A stretch of DNA of 64,000 nucleotides from Phlebopus portentosus (GCA_037892935.1 JAYXKI010000013.1:682001-746000); one strand, 5' to 3'; counted from the first letter of the stretch, positions 33,750 to 45,936 are shown. Numbers and translations: made by a program. The notes: generated from the sequence alone by a model not told the origin.

Positions 33750-35850
33750 CTAAGGTGTCGCACGTCCTGGCCACCTCGGGTATAGAGAACAATCGCTATT
33801 AAGTGCAAGCATGTATTCAGAGAATGATAATAAGAGATGAAAAGGTTACGTACCGTACGGTGTACCTATCGGCCAACCAAGCGAGGAAGCGCTGTGATAA
33901 TTCGTTAGTCGCTTGTACTTACTCATTCGAATCAAAATCTACCTCGACTCCAAGGCCATAACCTCCATGTTCACAAGTTCCATACTTCCTCTGGTCAGTA
34001 AACCAGTAATACGAAGTCGGGTCGATGCCTTCTCGCTTATAAGCCGCCATAAGCTCGTCATGATCAGCAATCCTCATCGAGCCTCCAACGATTTCTCCGA
34101 CACCCGGCATGAGCAAATCACAGCTTTCTGTAAACACCTTCCCACCTTCCCCGGTTCCAGGCATCCTCTTCATGTAGAACGCCTTCAGTTCCGCGGGGAA
34201 TCCGTACAGGAAGACAGGTACGCCGAGGATGTCTGTCATACGCCTTTCGGCGGCTTCAGCGATGTCGTCCCCAACGGCATGGTCCACCATGATTGGTTTC
34301 CCTGTAGCATCGCGGATGAAGTTACCCTCAGCGTCTTCGGCTTCATGCTGGATACCGTGCTCATTGAGCCAGGTGATCGCGTCTGTGTAGGCAAGGCGCT
34401 TGAATGGACGGCTGGGCGGCGTGAACTTCGGGTTCAGCTGCTTGATAAGTGCAGCTGACTCTGAATCAGCGAGAAGTTTATCAACTGTTGAGCAAATCTA
34501 ATATCAAGAACGAGCATTAGGATTGTGTATCACTATTAAAAGCGGGGCTTACGATGGACTCGATGTGAGTCATAAGGTCGTCAAAGGTGATAAAGGCAAG
34601 CTCTCCTTCTAGATGGGTATATTCGCTTAGATGGCGTCTTGTATGGCTGTGAAATACGCGTTAGGAATCCGCATGTGCGAGATAGAAATTCCCAAGAACT
34701 GACCTGTTCTCTGCTCTAAAGCTCTCCTGTACACAGAAGACATCACCCAACGAAGGTAAGCACGTCTCCAGGTACAACTGCGAGCTTTGAGTCAAATACG
34801 CAGTCTGTCCGTAGTATTTGAGTGCAAACAGCGTTGCGCCACCCTCGACGGACGTCTGAACGAGACACGGTGGGGTTACCTCGAGGAGATTGGCTTCGAC
34901 GAGGGAAGCACGGAAGGCACTCATCAGATGCGAGCGTAGACGGAGAACACTGGATGCGGTTTCTCCACGAATAACGAAATGTCGCAATTCAGCAAGGATG
35001 GAGGGATCTGATTTCTAGTTTTGATCATCAATGAAAGAAGGTTGAAGTGTACTGGAATGATTATACCTCGTTGAACCTGTTGGCAAAGGCTTCCTCACCA
35101 CTTGGGGCCGCGCCAAGGACTTTCCAGTAGTCGACGATGAGCTCGTGCCCACCTGGAGCAGTCTTTCCTTCAGGAACCTCTTGAAGAGTCCCAGTAAGCT
35201 CAATACTAGACTCGAGCGTAAGAGTAAGAGCTTCGTATGTTTGACTCTGGAAAGGAAGTCAAGGCTTGGGAACCGACGCGATTGTGGCGAGATATCATAC
35301 TGTCTGCCCAGAAAGGACTGCTTGAAGATTACCGGTACCGTCACGCAATACGATGAAGATGATGCCTTTTTGCTGGCGCAGACGATGTACCCATCCCGAT
35401 ACACGGACTCTTTTAGAACGCAAAGGCAAGAGCTTGTTTATCTTGGTCTTAAGCGGCATATTCGTACATCTAAGCAACGTACAGAACAATACTTTATAGA
35501 AAAGAACGTACCCTGATAGATTTTGGTAATGAGGGGTCCTCTACAAGGACAATCTTTTTGCTCTCTTCAAGGCGTTTATCTGCCTCAGCTCGTTCCCTTG
35601 CTTCCCGTTCGGCAATTTCAGCTGCCTTTGCAGCCTTTTTTCGTAAACCTTCCGCGTTTTTCTTCGCTTTCTTCAGAGAAGAGTCAGTTGGTTTATCAAA
35701 CGGTGATTCTGCATCTTTGCGGATTTGTAGTTGGACATCCGGTCCATCGTACTTGAAAAGTGCAAACGCGAGCGTTTTGTAAGGCGCGTTCTGCGTGCCG
35801 GTGCCAGTCTCGTCGCTGCCTGTCGCTTCATCGATGTATATTGCAGACAT
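33750..35850 (-). CDS. DED81: Cytosolic asparaginyl-tRNA synthetase
   Basis: Eight exons, 35512-35850, 35301-35447, 35067-35246, 34704-35014, 34553-34646, 33943-34497, 33854-33891 and 33750-33795, form one uninterrupted frame of 569 aa. It charges tRNA-Asn (EC 6.1.1.22). An N-terminal eukaryote-specific extension with a Lys/Glu-rich helix (about residues 55-100) leads to the OB-fold anticodon-binding domain ([33 protein letters not shown]). The class II catalytic core follows: [17 protein letters not shown] (motif 1 region), [21 protein letters not shown] (motif 2), then [14 protein letters not shown] and, after a 48-bp intron, [18 protein letters not shown] (motif 3 Arg). The first ATG of the frame, [18 protein letters not shown], is the expected eukaryotic start. 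No frame slip occurs here, unlike in several neighbours. Confidence 0.96.
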
Positions 35851-36023
35851 CGTCGCTCTACGACGGATATGACTGAGTCGTGTGCTGAGCTGGCAAAGAT
35901 GGTGGTAGTAGTAGTTATAGAAATAACTGATATGACTCGCCTGTATGCGTCCGCCAGTAACGTGACCGTCGCTTGTTGCCTCCCGCCTTCATCATCTTCC
36001 CACCTCTCGTCCTCTATTTCAAC
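35851..36023. promoter_or_regulatory. Divergent promoter of AsnRS and DPH5
   Basis: A 173-bp spacer between the start codons of two translation-related genes transcribed in opposite directions. A GTAGTAGTAGTTATAG stretch and a CT-rich run just before the DPH5 ATG are visible. Co-expression of the pair is plausible but inferred. Confidence 0.5.
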
Positions 36024-37130
36024 ATGTTCTATGCCGTTGGTCTAGGATTATGCGACGAGAAAGATATCACTATCAGAGGGCTCGAGGTTAGTCAGTCTAC
36101 GACGCGAACCTGCAATCAAATTTGCTTATGATGACAGATTTTTCGCTAGGCAGTCAAAAGATCAACAAGGGTATATCTTGAAGCTTACACCAGTATCTTG
36201 ATGGTGTCAAAAGAGAAACTAGTGTGTGACCGTCAATATGAACTCGTAACTCGGTGTGCTCATGAGTACTGTGTAAGGAAGAGTTCTATGGACGACCAGT
36301 CATCCTCGCCGATCGGGAAATGGTAGAGCTTCAGAGCGATGAAATCCTACGCGATGCCGATAAGGAAGATGTTTCATTTCTGGTCGTAGGCGATCCGTTT
36401 GGGTGCGTTTCAGGTCCGGCATCGTATATATTCAGGTTACTTACCGACTTTTAACAGTGCGACGACACACACCGACCTGTTACTTCGTGCACGAGCCCTC
36501 GGAATCCAGACACGGGTCATTCATAATGCTTCAATCATGAACTCAGTAGGCGCTTGTGGACTACAACTGTATAACTTTGGCCAGGCGGTTTCGCTCGTGT
36601 TCTTCACGGAGACGTGGAAACCAGATAGCTTCTATGATCACATCAGGGAAAACGCAGACCTTGGTATGCATACCCTCGTACTGCTGGATATCAAAGTCAA
36701 GGAGCAGTCTGAAGAGAACTTGATTAGGTCCGTTCTTCGCATGCGCTTCTAACTTTGTATTAATGTGGCGGCTTTATAGAGGACGTAAAATTTATGAACC
36801 TCCACGTTATATGTCAATACCGACTGCCGTATCTCAACTTTTAGACGTTGAGGCTACCAGAAACAGGGGGTTCTTGCGCCAGATTCGACATTGGCTATCG
36901 CTTTATCTCGCGTTGGTTCCCAAACGGACGGAGAACAACGGATAGTCTGTGGGACACTTAGAGAACTCGCCGTACAAGAATCCAGTATCTTTGGGGAGCC
37001 TTTGCATAGTCTTGTTATTGTCGGCAAGCGGTTGCATCCACTTGAGGTTGAATTCGCGGAAGTGTTTGCTGTTAACAAGGACAATTTGCGAAACGTTGCA
37101 AGAACTGTATACGGCTGTACTCTGGACTAA
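36024..37130 (+). CDS. DPH5: Diphthine methyl ester synthase
   Basis: Exons 36024-36086, 36150-36221, 36278-36402, 36458-36727 and 36780-37130 give about 293 aa. It is an AdoMet-dependent methyltransferase of diphthamide synthesis on elongation factor 2. Motifs are clear: [111 protein letters not shown] and [12 protein letters not shown]. The frame slips at GGGGG 36866-36870. One added G joins [20 protein letters not shown] to the end [11 protein letters not shown] and makes the total 882 nt. Since Dph5 is a conserved single-copy protein, the break is almost certainly technical. The gene faces away from the AsnRS gene across 173 bp. Confidence 0.93.
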
Positions 37131-37454
37131 ATAACTCAGGCTATGCAATATTAATATACTTTTACATCATTTCCTGGGTTGCCTTCCAAGTCTGGTGCCG
37201 TCTGGATTAGAATCGGACAAATATATACACGAAGTGGCATTCGGCTCTTAACTGCCAACTTCAATCATATCAGAGGCGCGTAAACAGGAGCAGGTACGGA
37301 TCCGTCATCAGGATTCATCCTTGTATTAACGACTGTCCTTGCTTGCAGAATCGAAGTGAAACCTTCTTCGTCGGCGCTGGGCACGTCGGCATCTATCTAC
37401 CATCAATATTATCATAGATTGCCCCGCGTGTGTTCTGTTCTGCTCGTCCGGAAA
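37131..37454. other. Spacer between DPH5 and the next plus-strand gene
   Basis: About 320 bp. No gene or clear motif; it holds the DPH5 3' flank and the upstream region of the next gene. Confidence 0.35.
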
Positions 37455-38340
37455 ATGTCTTCAAAGTACTATGCCCGAATCCAACTTGATGATGAGAGCG
37501 GGCCAGCAAAACGATCCTGTCACAAGATAGTCGTCAAAGCTAGTGCCGTTGTAAATGACGTCGAGTCCCTGCTTGTTTCGACCAAGTCTATTGTGCTCGG
37601 ACTTCAGCAGACCGATCTCATGCAGCTTATCTCCGGTCGCCATGTTCTGATTTATCCATTTCCGGAGTGGCAAGGAGATCCTAGATATCTAGTTGACTTC
37701 CGGAGGCAGAAATTCGCATTGGGAGGCGACTTCGTCGTTCTCCACGACATGGAAAGGGGAATATTTTTGAAGGCCGAACAGGAAAAGGTACGCTGTTGCT
37801 AAGTGCAGAACATGCACACCATGTAATGACGTCGAGTTTTGTAGATAGTGGAACAAGCCGTGCCAGAAGCTCCTCCTATCAATGCTGAAAGCGAGCACCG
37901 ATACCTACAGTTGATTTCTGTGTTCAGTCAAGGTTTACGGGTCCACACAGAAAAGGAGACACTGGAAAACTATCTGATTCGCGTCTTTGACACCCTTAGC
38001 GTCCAGGTTCCCGTAGGCGAAATCATACGCGATTTCCGTAAGTGGGGAAAAGGAGCATCCAGGTTCGAAGCTATACAAGTCTCACGGGTCCTTTTTCTCA
38101 TCTACAAGGAGAAACGCACTAGTGTGAGTGATAGTATCATAGTTCTAGAGTTTTTCCTACTAAAAGATCTCCCTCCCAATGCAATAGAACGTGACCTGCA
38201 GAATGCTTGCGAAGCTGCTTAAATTTGACGCCGCAAACCTCCTGAGATACACTCGTCTGCATACCACGTGGATGAATATTATCGAAGGCCAGGGGGAGGA
38301 TGCAAGGAAATATATGATATGCGGTCTGATGCTTGGCTAG
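37455..38340 (+). CDS. Uncharacterised cytosolic protein
   Basis: Not a family I recognise. Exons 37455-37787, 37845-38121 and 38167 onward. The start at 37455 (MSSKYYARIQLDD) was chosen over the upstream in-frame ATG at 37356, whose extra residues look like untranslated region. Segments include RHVLIYPFPEWQGD, FRRQKFALGGDFVVLHDMER, RYLQLISVFSQGLRVHTEKE and VPVGEIIRDFRKWGKGASRF. The frame ends at 38220-38222 (NACEAA-stop). If the TT at about 38220 is one base too many, it would instead continue as KFDAANLLRYTRLHTTW to a stop at 38338-38340, which is protein-like. No signal peptide or membrane helix; probably soluble. The choice of end point is uncertain. Confidence 0.55.
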
Positions 38341-38982
38341 ATGCCAGTTGTGCATCGTTCACTGCACTCCATTGGTGTCCTTCCCGATCTGAGTGAGCTT
38401 CCGTCCTTCTGTCCTTTCCAAGTACGTCTATTTTCTCTGTTGTGGATACTTCGCGCGCATGCAACTTCCGCTCAGGTGGTGACATTCATTCAGTTTTATG
38501 TTCGTATCAGAGCCATTGCTTTTACTTAATCACGAACTTAAAAGAGTAAATCGGCCACAATTCCATTTCGAATCATTGCGGATTTCGAACTTCTGCCTAT
38601 TAGAGAGTTTTCTTTTCACAAGAGTAAATTATAGTTGATCCTCGTGTAATGTTGAGTTGTTGTATGCAATGCAAGCAAAGCAAGTAATGTGAGCTCATAA
38701 GAAGGGTAAAAACAAAAGTTGTCATTTAAAGAAATGATTACGTAACATATCAAATGACGATCGTCATGGCCCATATTTGGACCGTGGCCTGAATACCTGG
38801 AGACAAAGGCCTAAAAGGCGTCAAATAAGTTCTTTTTGTTTCTCCTCTATACAAAAAGGACAATTCTTAGCTACCTAACCCCAGCACGCTATACATCCCG
38901 CTAGACCCTTCCATTCCATTCTTCAGTGACCGTCGAGCGTTTTCAGTCTGTCGCTAAAGCCACGAGCATAGATACTCTAGGG
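38341..38982. other. Intergenic spacer
   Basis: About 640 bp between two plus-strand genes, AT-rich in the middle. GCAATGCAAGCAAAGCAAG-type short repeats lie at about 38665-38683. No gene is seen. Confidence 0.35.
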
Positions 38983-40458
38983 ATGCATAATACTGATAGA
39001 AGACGACCATCCGTGGCTCAAGTACGCAATGCTTATTTCTTATTGCTTCGATAGTTAACTCTGACCATGATCAAACAGAATGACCAGGAGACATCGTTCG
39101 AAGCCAGGGTCTTGCAATCTCCTTTCAATGAAGGAAAGGAGAACAAAGGCGTTTCACCACTATATGCAACCACATTGTGAGTAGTACCTTTATTTTTAAG
39201 TTTCCACTTCCATCTGACGGCTTGGATACCACATTCAGCCTGGAACGTCCACAGTTTGCTAGGACAGAAATTGGGACGTCAAGGAAAAGGAAAGGACGCA
39301 CAGATGGTCCTACGAATGCTCATGAAAGCAGTAGCGAGAGCAGTTCGCACGAGAGAAGTACGTCAGTCCAAAGTTTCAGGGCCACATTTGGTAGTCTGAT
39401 AGAATCCCTTTGAAGGGACGATCTGTCTTCCACAAAAGAGGAGAAGGAAGCTGCGAGAACCTCTGATGCTCACGCAGCCATTCACCTATCCTGTGCATAC
39501 CCTAGAGTCGAGAAGTGCACCATCTGATTCGGTATCGGCGCCATCATATAGAGCCAACGACTTTCCGGGCCCACTGAGCCCCGTTTACCATCCTCCGAGT
39601 CCAACGACTCATCGCGCTCCATCTGACAAGCATATTGACTGGACATTCGTCTCTGAATCGGAGTACGAGAGCGAGGAGCAGCGGGTTCCAAGCAAACAGG
39701 GCCGTAATATCGGTTCAACAATAAGCTACTCTTCCCGCCATTCGAAAATCAAGGGCAGACTTTGGAAAAGTGCGAAAACTGCCATAAGACCACACTGTTC
39801 TGCAACAGCGCCTTCCGATGATGGATTATTTGGTCACGAGGCGAGTCACAGGGAGGCCAGTGACCGAGGATATGAAGGTTCCTCAGAATGGGAAGGCCTT
39901 TCTGAGGTATCGTTCCCACTCCCCTTTTATGCACCTCCTATTTCTGCGCGCAATTGGAAGGAGATTCCTGGTGTCTCGCACCCACGGAGCGACACCAGAA
40001 TCGATCGATCTGGTAGATATAGCGTGCCCTGCCTTCTTCATGGGACATCGTGCGACTTCCGTCCTTTCGCATCCAGTTCAATGAATTCAGAGGATTACAG
40101 GCGGGTAGCTCGAGGTGATAGCACTTATGAGCCGAGTCCGCTCAATTCGCGAGATCTCCAGGTACTCGAAGGTCGCCAACCTCTCTCCATGGCTACTCCT
40201 ACCTTTCCTATCTCTCGTGCCTTCGAATACTCGTATGACCAGGCATCTTCCAACCAGCCCGGCACTTCAGTCGGCGACAGCAATAGGCTAATGCCCGTAT
40301 TTGATTGGAACGGTCGAGGTTATCCATTCGCGTCAAGTGCAGACGGATCCCCTTCTGACGACAGTATCTGCCCGGAAGCGGCCACGAAAAACATGAGCTG
40401 GATCCTGAACTGGGCGAAGGAGGTTTCGCGGACCACAGAAGCTTTCTCTGACTCGTAG
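38983..40458 (+). CDS. Ser-rich disordered protein, function unknown
   Basis: Exons 38983-39021, 39079-39176 and 39239 onward are linked by 57- and 62-bp introns. The product starts MHNTDRRRPSVAQ and is dominated by Ser, Pro, Asp and Arg, with a basic patch (SRKRKGR). From 39466 to the stop at 40456-40458 one long frame encodes about 330 residues, including FPGPLSPVYHPPSPTTHRAP and a C-terminal FDWNGRGYPF and WILNWAKE. The join between the frame ending at 39413 and the downstream frame, between about 39350 and 39460, is not resolved; an intron or base slips are possible. A KRRRRKLREP stretch just before 39466 could be a nuclear localisation signal. I cannot assign a function. Confidence 0.5.
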
Positions 40459-41916
40459 ACAATTAAATACTTTCCCTGTCTATTTATACCCATTCCGCTT
40501 TCTTCTCTGCTTTGATTTAGTTTTTGTGCATTCTGTATCGCTTTGCATCTCTGGCATTTCTATTAAACTGCGAAGTTGAATCATACCTTCAGCGCAAAAA
40601 TGCTCCATGTGCCATCAAAGAACCACACGAGAATCCAGGAGACCATCGTCGAACCTCAAGGATTGCCCATAGAGACAAGCAGTTCGCCGATATAGTGGAA
40701 ACCCGACATCTGCTCGCCTTGACGGGTTGAGTCCGGTTTGCTGAAGACTTTGGCGTGAAGTCATGTAACGTCTTGAAGAAATGAAAAGAGATGAAGAGAG
40801 ACTTCTGGCTGTAATCGCTACCTTTATGGACGCCAGCGCGAAGGCTCAGTCCTCAGGGGTTTATTAACTCTCAGCCTCCTAATTGCATAAGTCAGCTCCT
40901 TTGTGCGAAACCTCGTTGAGCAAGAGGGTGGCTCACGTCAGAATAGCGCCTAATTTAAATCTTAGAGTACCAATCACAGATGGTGTGATGGTGATGCTGC
41001 TCTTCTTAAAGGGAGTGCTAGGAGAATTTTCCTTTTAGTAACTCGTTATCTCGAACCAATAGGACCGAAGTCGCACTTCTCAGTAAACTTCTGAGAGACA
41101 GATACTCAAGTCAGCCTCATAGACAAACAAAATTAAGCGCCTCGCATTGAGAAACGCAATTCTGCGACCGCGCACTCAATCGTACTCCAGAGTCAGCGAG
41201 CGTTGGAGTTGATCCTGTCTTGACTAGAACCGACCGGATGTCTTCTCTGTCCGATATGGCATTTGGATCTCGAAGGCACAGACAATAATGTGAGCAACAT
41301 CCCGATCTGGATTACGGGAGGTCTCGTCAAAGGGTGCCTGGCTAACAGTAGACCGACGGAGCTTCGCAAAGGTTGCCTGTTTGTCGACAAGTGAAGGACT
41401 CCTGTAGCGAAGTTATAATTACATTTCAACGGGTTTCTCAGATAGCCTTCTTGCGTCCGGTCATCCATTTACTTGGTTGTTTGTCTCGTTTTGGTCTGGG
41501 GGGCTGTAGGAGACTGCATTATATCCGAGTCGGTTTGATGCGGAAAGGGGGCGCGGGATGAACTTATGTAATCAGTGTTCTGAATTTCAATTTGTCGATG
41601 ACGCGATTGATTCTTTCTTTACCGCGCGCTCTGATTTGATTTATGGCCGACTTCTTTTCATTATATTCGGAGTTTTTGTAATCTGACTGGGGATAAAGTG
41701 CACTGCGGTCACTGCGGTGCGCAGTGAACTTGTGAACATGGAACGACGAATCCATATGCTGGACAGGTACTCTATTAGCGCCCAGTCATTACAGTATCTG
41801 AACTTGATTCCCGGCCGATTATCTCCTTTCTATCTTGCATTCTTACCACCATCGTGCGCAGCCGCAGCTCACTGTTCAAATAGCCTTCATAAACAAGCGA
41901 TTGTGACGAGTGAAAG
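40459..41916. other. Long intergenic region
   Basis: About 1.46 kb without a convincing gene on either strand. It should contain the 3' flank of the upstream gene and the promoter of the DUF7330-like gene, with CT-rich sequence near 41820-41860. No repeats or RNA genes were recognised. Confidence 0.4.
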
Positions 41917-43721
41917 ATGATCGTCAAGGGCAGCAAGGACAACGCAATGCAGGCTCCAGAAACTCGCGACTTGAAGAGCCCTGTCTCAATTCAGCCACCT
42001 CATAATATTGACTATACAGCCCCTCCCCCTCCGCCTGCTCCGCCAATGTACGGCGCTGTAGTACCAAACCCTTTGGTGGGTTATGCGGACACTAGGCGGC
42101 GCACACGATGCCGTTTCTGGCACGCACTTTTTGCTGCTTTACTCATCTGGATCCTCGCGATTCTGGCATTACGTACCCTCTTAGACCTCCATATCGTCAA
42201 CAGGCATCATCCGAGTGGAGTGAGTACTTCTCCAGTTTAAAGCTTGGAGTCGAACTTCAGCCCTATGGACATTATCTCTGTGAATGACACTTCATGCATT
42301 CATTTCTTCCCGTGCATTACTCTTCTTCCGGACCATTTTCCCAAGTCACATTGCACCTTTATGCTTTATGGTATTTGGCTGCCGTCTACATTGACGCAGT
42401 CCTCGTGTACGCACCCTTTAAATGCGTATGCTGACCATCTTTGTTCCAGGGTCTCGCCAAAGACTATCCGGAGTTCGATACAGGCGAAGCGCTTCAGTGT
42501 ATTGACCGTCTTGACTGGTCCTCGAGCGCTAGCCTCTCCAGAGAAGAGAAAATGTTATCCCACATGCCGCCGTACCATTCAAAGACGTCGTTCTCGCTCC
42601 CCGCAGACGCGGACACGCTGTCCTTCCTCTCCCGTGGCTCGCTTGTCGAAGGCAACGTTCATATTACTCTTGCTTCGGAGCCATTTGTTGACGACGAGAC
42701 TGTGCGCGTCGAGGTGACGATACGTTACTGGTCTGAAGATGCGCTTGATCGCGCATCCGTCTGCAAACTTGAGAGGCATGAAAATGGCGATCATTACGGC
42801 GTCGGTATCTTCACACCACAGAGATGGCCTGGTCGTGCGAAGCAAGATCAACTGTACTTTGATGTCGTTGTGCGCCTTCCGCCGCGCGCCTACAAGACTC
42901 TCGAAACGGATTATATCAACTTCTCGACACATGTTTCGAACTTGCAAGGAAATGCTACATTCGAGAAGATCCACTTGAAGACGTCCAACAGCCTCATTCA
43001 CGCTGACGTATGTTTGTTTCCTCTCTAGATTTCGGAGTTTAGATCTGATGATATTCATGCGCAGAGCTTGGAGGCGTTTGAAGGTTCATTGAGGTCCTCA
43101 AACGGTCCGATTTCAGGCAGATACAACGTTACGAATAGTCTGGAGCTCGTCACGTCAAACTCTCCAATTGACACGATCGTTGACATGAATAGCGAGAACT
43201 CGCATACCGCATCGCTTTTGCTTAAGACCAGCAATGGGTACGTTCATCCTCTTATTGCATGTCCCTTCATACAACTGACATTGAATAACATCAGACATAT
43301 CCATTCCAACTTGTTCCTCCACGGTCCTCCGGTCACCAGTGCGTTCGCCGTACAAGCCATCACCTCCAACTCTCCTGCAGACGTGCGCGTGGTGACTCAG
43401 CCGCACAGCTCTCCGCTCACGCTCGATGTGCGCACCAGCAATTCTCCAGCCATCGCTGTCTTACCTACAGCGTTCGAGGGTCCCTTCATTCTGCGCACAT
43501 CGGCATTCATCATCCCTGTGCTCAGGACTGGTGATGGTACAGTCGAGGACCCGAGCGGTGAGGGACGCGAACGCACTGTGGAGGTTACCAGGCAAATCAG
43601 GAGCGTCTTGGAAGGCAAGGTCTTCTGGGGCGAGTGGACAAGGAAGGGCAAAGGCTGGGTGCATGTTACGTCTAGCAATTCACCTGTCGAGTTGGACCTG
43701 ACGGGCACACGCACTCGTTGA
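41917..43721 (+). CDS. DUF7330-like single-pass membrane protein, copy 1
   Basis: Exons 41917-42219, 42450-43007, 43065-43237 and 43295-43721 form a clean frame of 486 aa. A cytosolic Pro-rich N-terminus (APPPPPAPPMYG) precedes one membrane helix (HALFAALLIWILAILALRTLL, about residues 70-90) and a large outer domain. That domain is built of beta-strand-like repeats with recurring TSNSP motifs (LKTSNSLI, VTSNSPIDT, ITSNSPADV, RTSNSPAIA, VTSSNSPVEL), suggesting a stacked beta structure exposed at the surface. The layout matches agaricomycete DUF7330 proteins of unknown function. The convergent gene at 44218-45936 is a diverged paralog. A 230-bp first intron separates the membrane part from the outer domain. 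A cell-surface or wall role is inferred only. Confidence 0.75.
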
Positions 43722-44217
43722 ATGTTGCCGGATTTCTAACCGTACATACAGTATGGTATTCGCGTAGGTGGAAAAAATTCACCCGAGTCTCAGATCTGAC
43801 ACGATTCTAAATTGTTTAAGATTCTTACTTTTTTTGCTCTACATCCAATGTAAAATATTTCTCTTGTGTAGCTAGCCAAATGTAGTATCAACTTTGACGA
43901 AATAGTCATAATTCAAGCACCGCTCTCACCTGGGACTTGGGACCCGGTGTGACGCGTACGGTCTCAAAATTCCTTAACATAACATTACCGGATGAAGATG
44001 GGATCGACCATCGAGACCAATAGGATAACTTCGAGGCAAATCAATTGGAAAACATGAGTTTGACGTTTCAGGCGCGCTTTGGTGTTACACAACTTGCATG
44101 GCATCTACGTATACATAGGGGGGATTGAGTGAACAAATGGAACGGAATACACAATATAATATACAAAAAAAAATGTGAAGACGAGCGGGAGGGTAATCGG
44201 AATCAGGAGAAAGCAAT
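43722..44217. other. Spacer between convergent DUF7330-like paralogs
   Basis: About 500 bp of 3' flanking sequence for both genes, with AT-rich stretches and an A9 run near 44166. No gene is seen. Confidence 0.4.
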
Positions 44218-45936
44218 TCAAAGGTTCAAGATCGCGGGCAGCACGCTTGTCGCGACGTCAACAAATCCACCACCACACTCTTTCTTCCCTCTCCCATTAA
44301 ACCATGACACAGTTCCTTCAAGCAGATTCTTCTTCCTTCGAGTCAAGTCAACCTCCCTATTCCGGTTCTTCTTGTCTATCGGAGGAGACGTGACCTGTAA
44401 CACCGGCTGCATAATGCTCGATGACAGTCTGAACCCACCAGAGAATTGATGAGGCAGGAATACTTCGCAGGCGGCATTTGACGTATGAGCGGTGAGAGAA
44501 AGGTGCGAGGAGAATGGCTGAGATAGGACGGAGATCGAGTTGGCGGCGTTGGACGTTGTGCTCTCGATACTGAAATTCCCGCCAACGGAGTCGTCAGAGA
44601 AACCAGGTGAAGAAGAAAGATGTGATGATGATGTAGATGGATTTGTCAAGTTGAGGCGTGCCGAGATGATAGCATTTTTGGTATGCAAAGCGAGTTGCGT
44701 TAGAGGCTGGTCGGAAGATGCAGAGTTCAGCATAACGATATCCGCCTGGATCGGCGCATTCTTCGTCACGAGCTCAAGGGATGACGAGGTAGTGAAGCTG
44801 CCCTTGATGCTTTTCTGGGAGGTCTCCAGGCGAGCCCTGCGAGCTGATAGTGACTAAATGAAGCGTCAGCACGACTTCTGCGCATGGATTCTATACACAA
44901 GAAAGTTGTATCTACCTCGACCACAATGATCATATCCTCAGTTCGGAGGTCAAGTTCTCCGAACTCAACCCGTCCTGCCAAGTCCATTGTTGCGATAGCA
45001 AATAGCGAAAAGTATGCAGAAAGTCGCGGAACAAATAATGGCCTTTTCTCAGGAATAGGGAGCTTGACATAGACATCATATCGCAGGAGGTTAGCAGTTG
45101 ACGGTGGGTCGTGTTCCTCCTTTGCAGCCTGCCCTTGTTGGTTCACAACCCTTGATATAAGGTCCCTATGACACGGGCACTCACCATTATGCCAATTGTA
45201 TGTTTTGCACCTTCTTCAAAAAGACATATTTTTGAACGTTGCAAAATGTCTCGATTCTGGCCGGAAATTACTATGTCGACTTCGACGTCAGATGTAGAGC
45301 TCTCGACTGCATCGACGGCAAACGACCCGTAGGAATACGAATCATTCCCGATGAACGAGAACTCGGAGGAGGCAGGTATGGAGAATCCGACTTTCACAGA
45401 ATTTGGATCGGATGATGGTGATATTTCTTGAGTAGAGCTTCCAGAAGGGGCCACTGGACAAAATGGGAACCGAATCCGTTTACCAGGCTTTGGTGGCCAC
45501 TCATCAGGACTCTCTGGTGGAATGCTATCTTCCGCAGAAGCCCTTTTTCTTAAAAAAGAATCTCGAATCAACATGCGCGTACAGATGCCGGACATACAAA
45601 TAGAACACGCACGCGTTTCACCGTAAGATTGATTTCCTCGATGCTCTCGGCGATGATGACGATCAATAACCATATTCCGACAGCAACCGCAAACGCCCTC
45701 AGAAATCGGTTCCGCGCATTCTCACCACGAACGAGGCGAAAGCGACGATTGCTCGTTGACACATCATCAGGGGACTGTAATGGTGAGTTGTACTCTGTTC
45801 CGTGAGAGCCAGAAGCCGAATATGCTGGTGGAGGACCCTGAATAAGCTGAGAGCTCTCCGACATTTCCTCACCCGGCGCATGGCGGGCTGGCGGTCTCTT
45901 CACATCGGGAGTGTTTTCGTCGTCCAGAACAATCAT
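44218..45936 (-). CDS. DUF7330-like single-pass membrane protein, copy 2
   Basis: Exons 45609-45936, 45185-45561, 44916-45128 and 44218-44853 give 517 aa. The start at 45936 (MIVLDDENTPDVKRPPARHAP) is the usual family opening; an ATG at 45996 would add 20 atypical residues. A cytosolic Pro/Ser N-terminus with PPPAYSAS leads to a helix (FAVAVGIWLLIVIIAESI, about residues 88-105) and an outer domain of strand-like repeats: LELVTKNAPIQADI, ALHTKNAIISARL, TTSNAANSISV and AHTSNAACEVF. This parallels copy 1, where SNSP takes the place of SNAA and KNAP. The donor of intron 1 (GTGTTC) is non-standard and was chosen because it keeps the frame. Function is unknown; the paired arrangement suggests an old inverted duplication. 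Confidence 0.72.
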
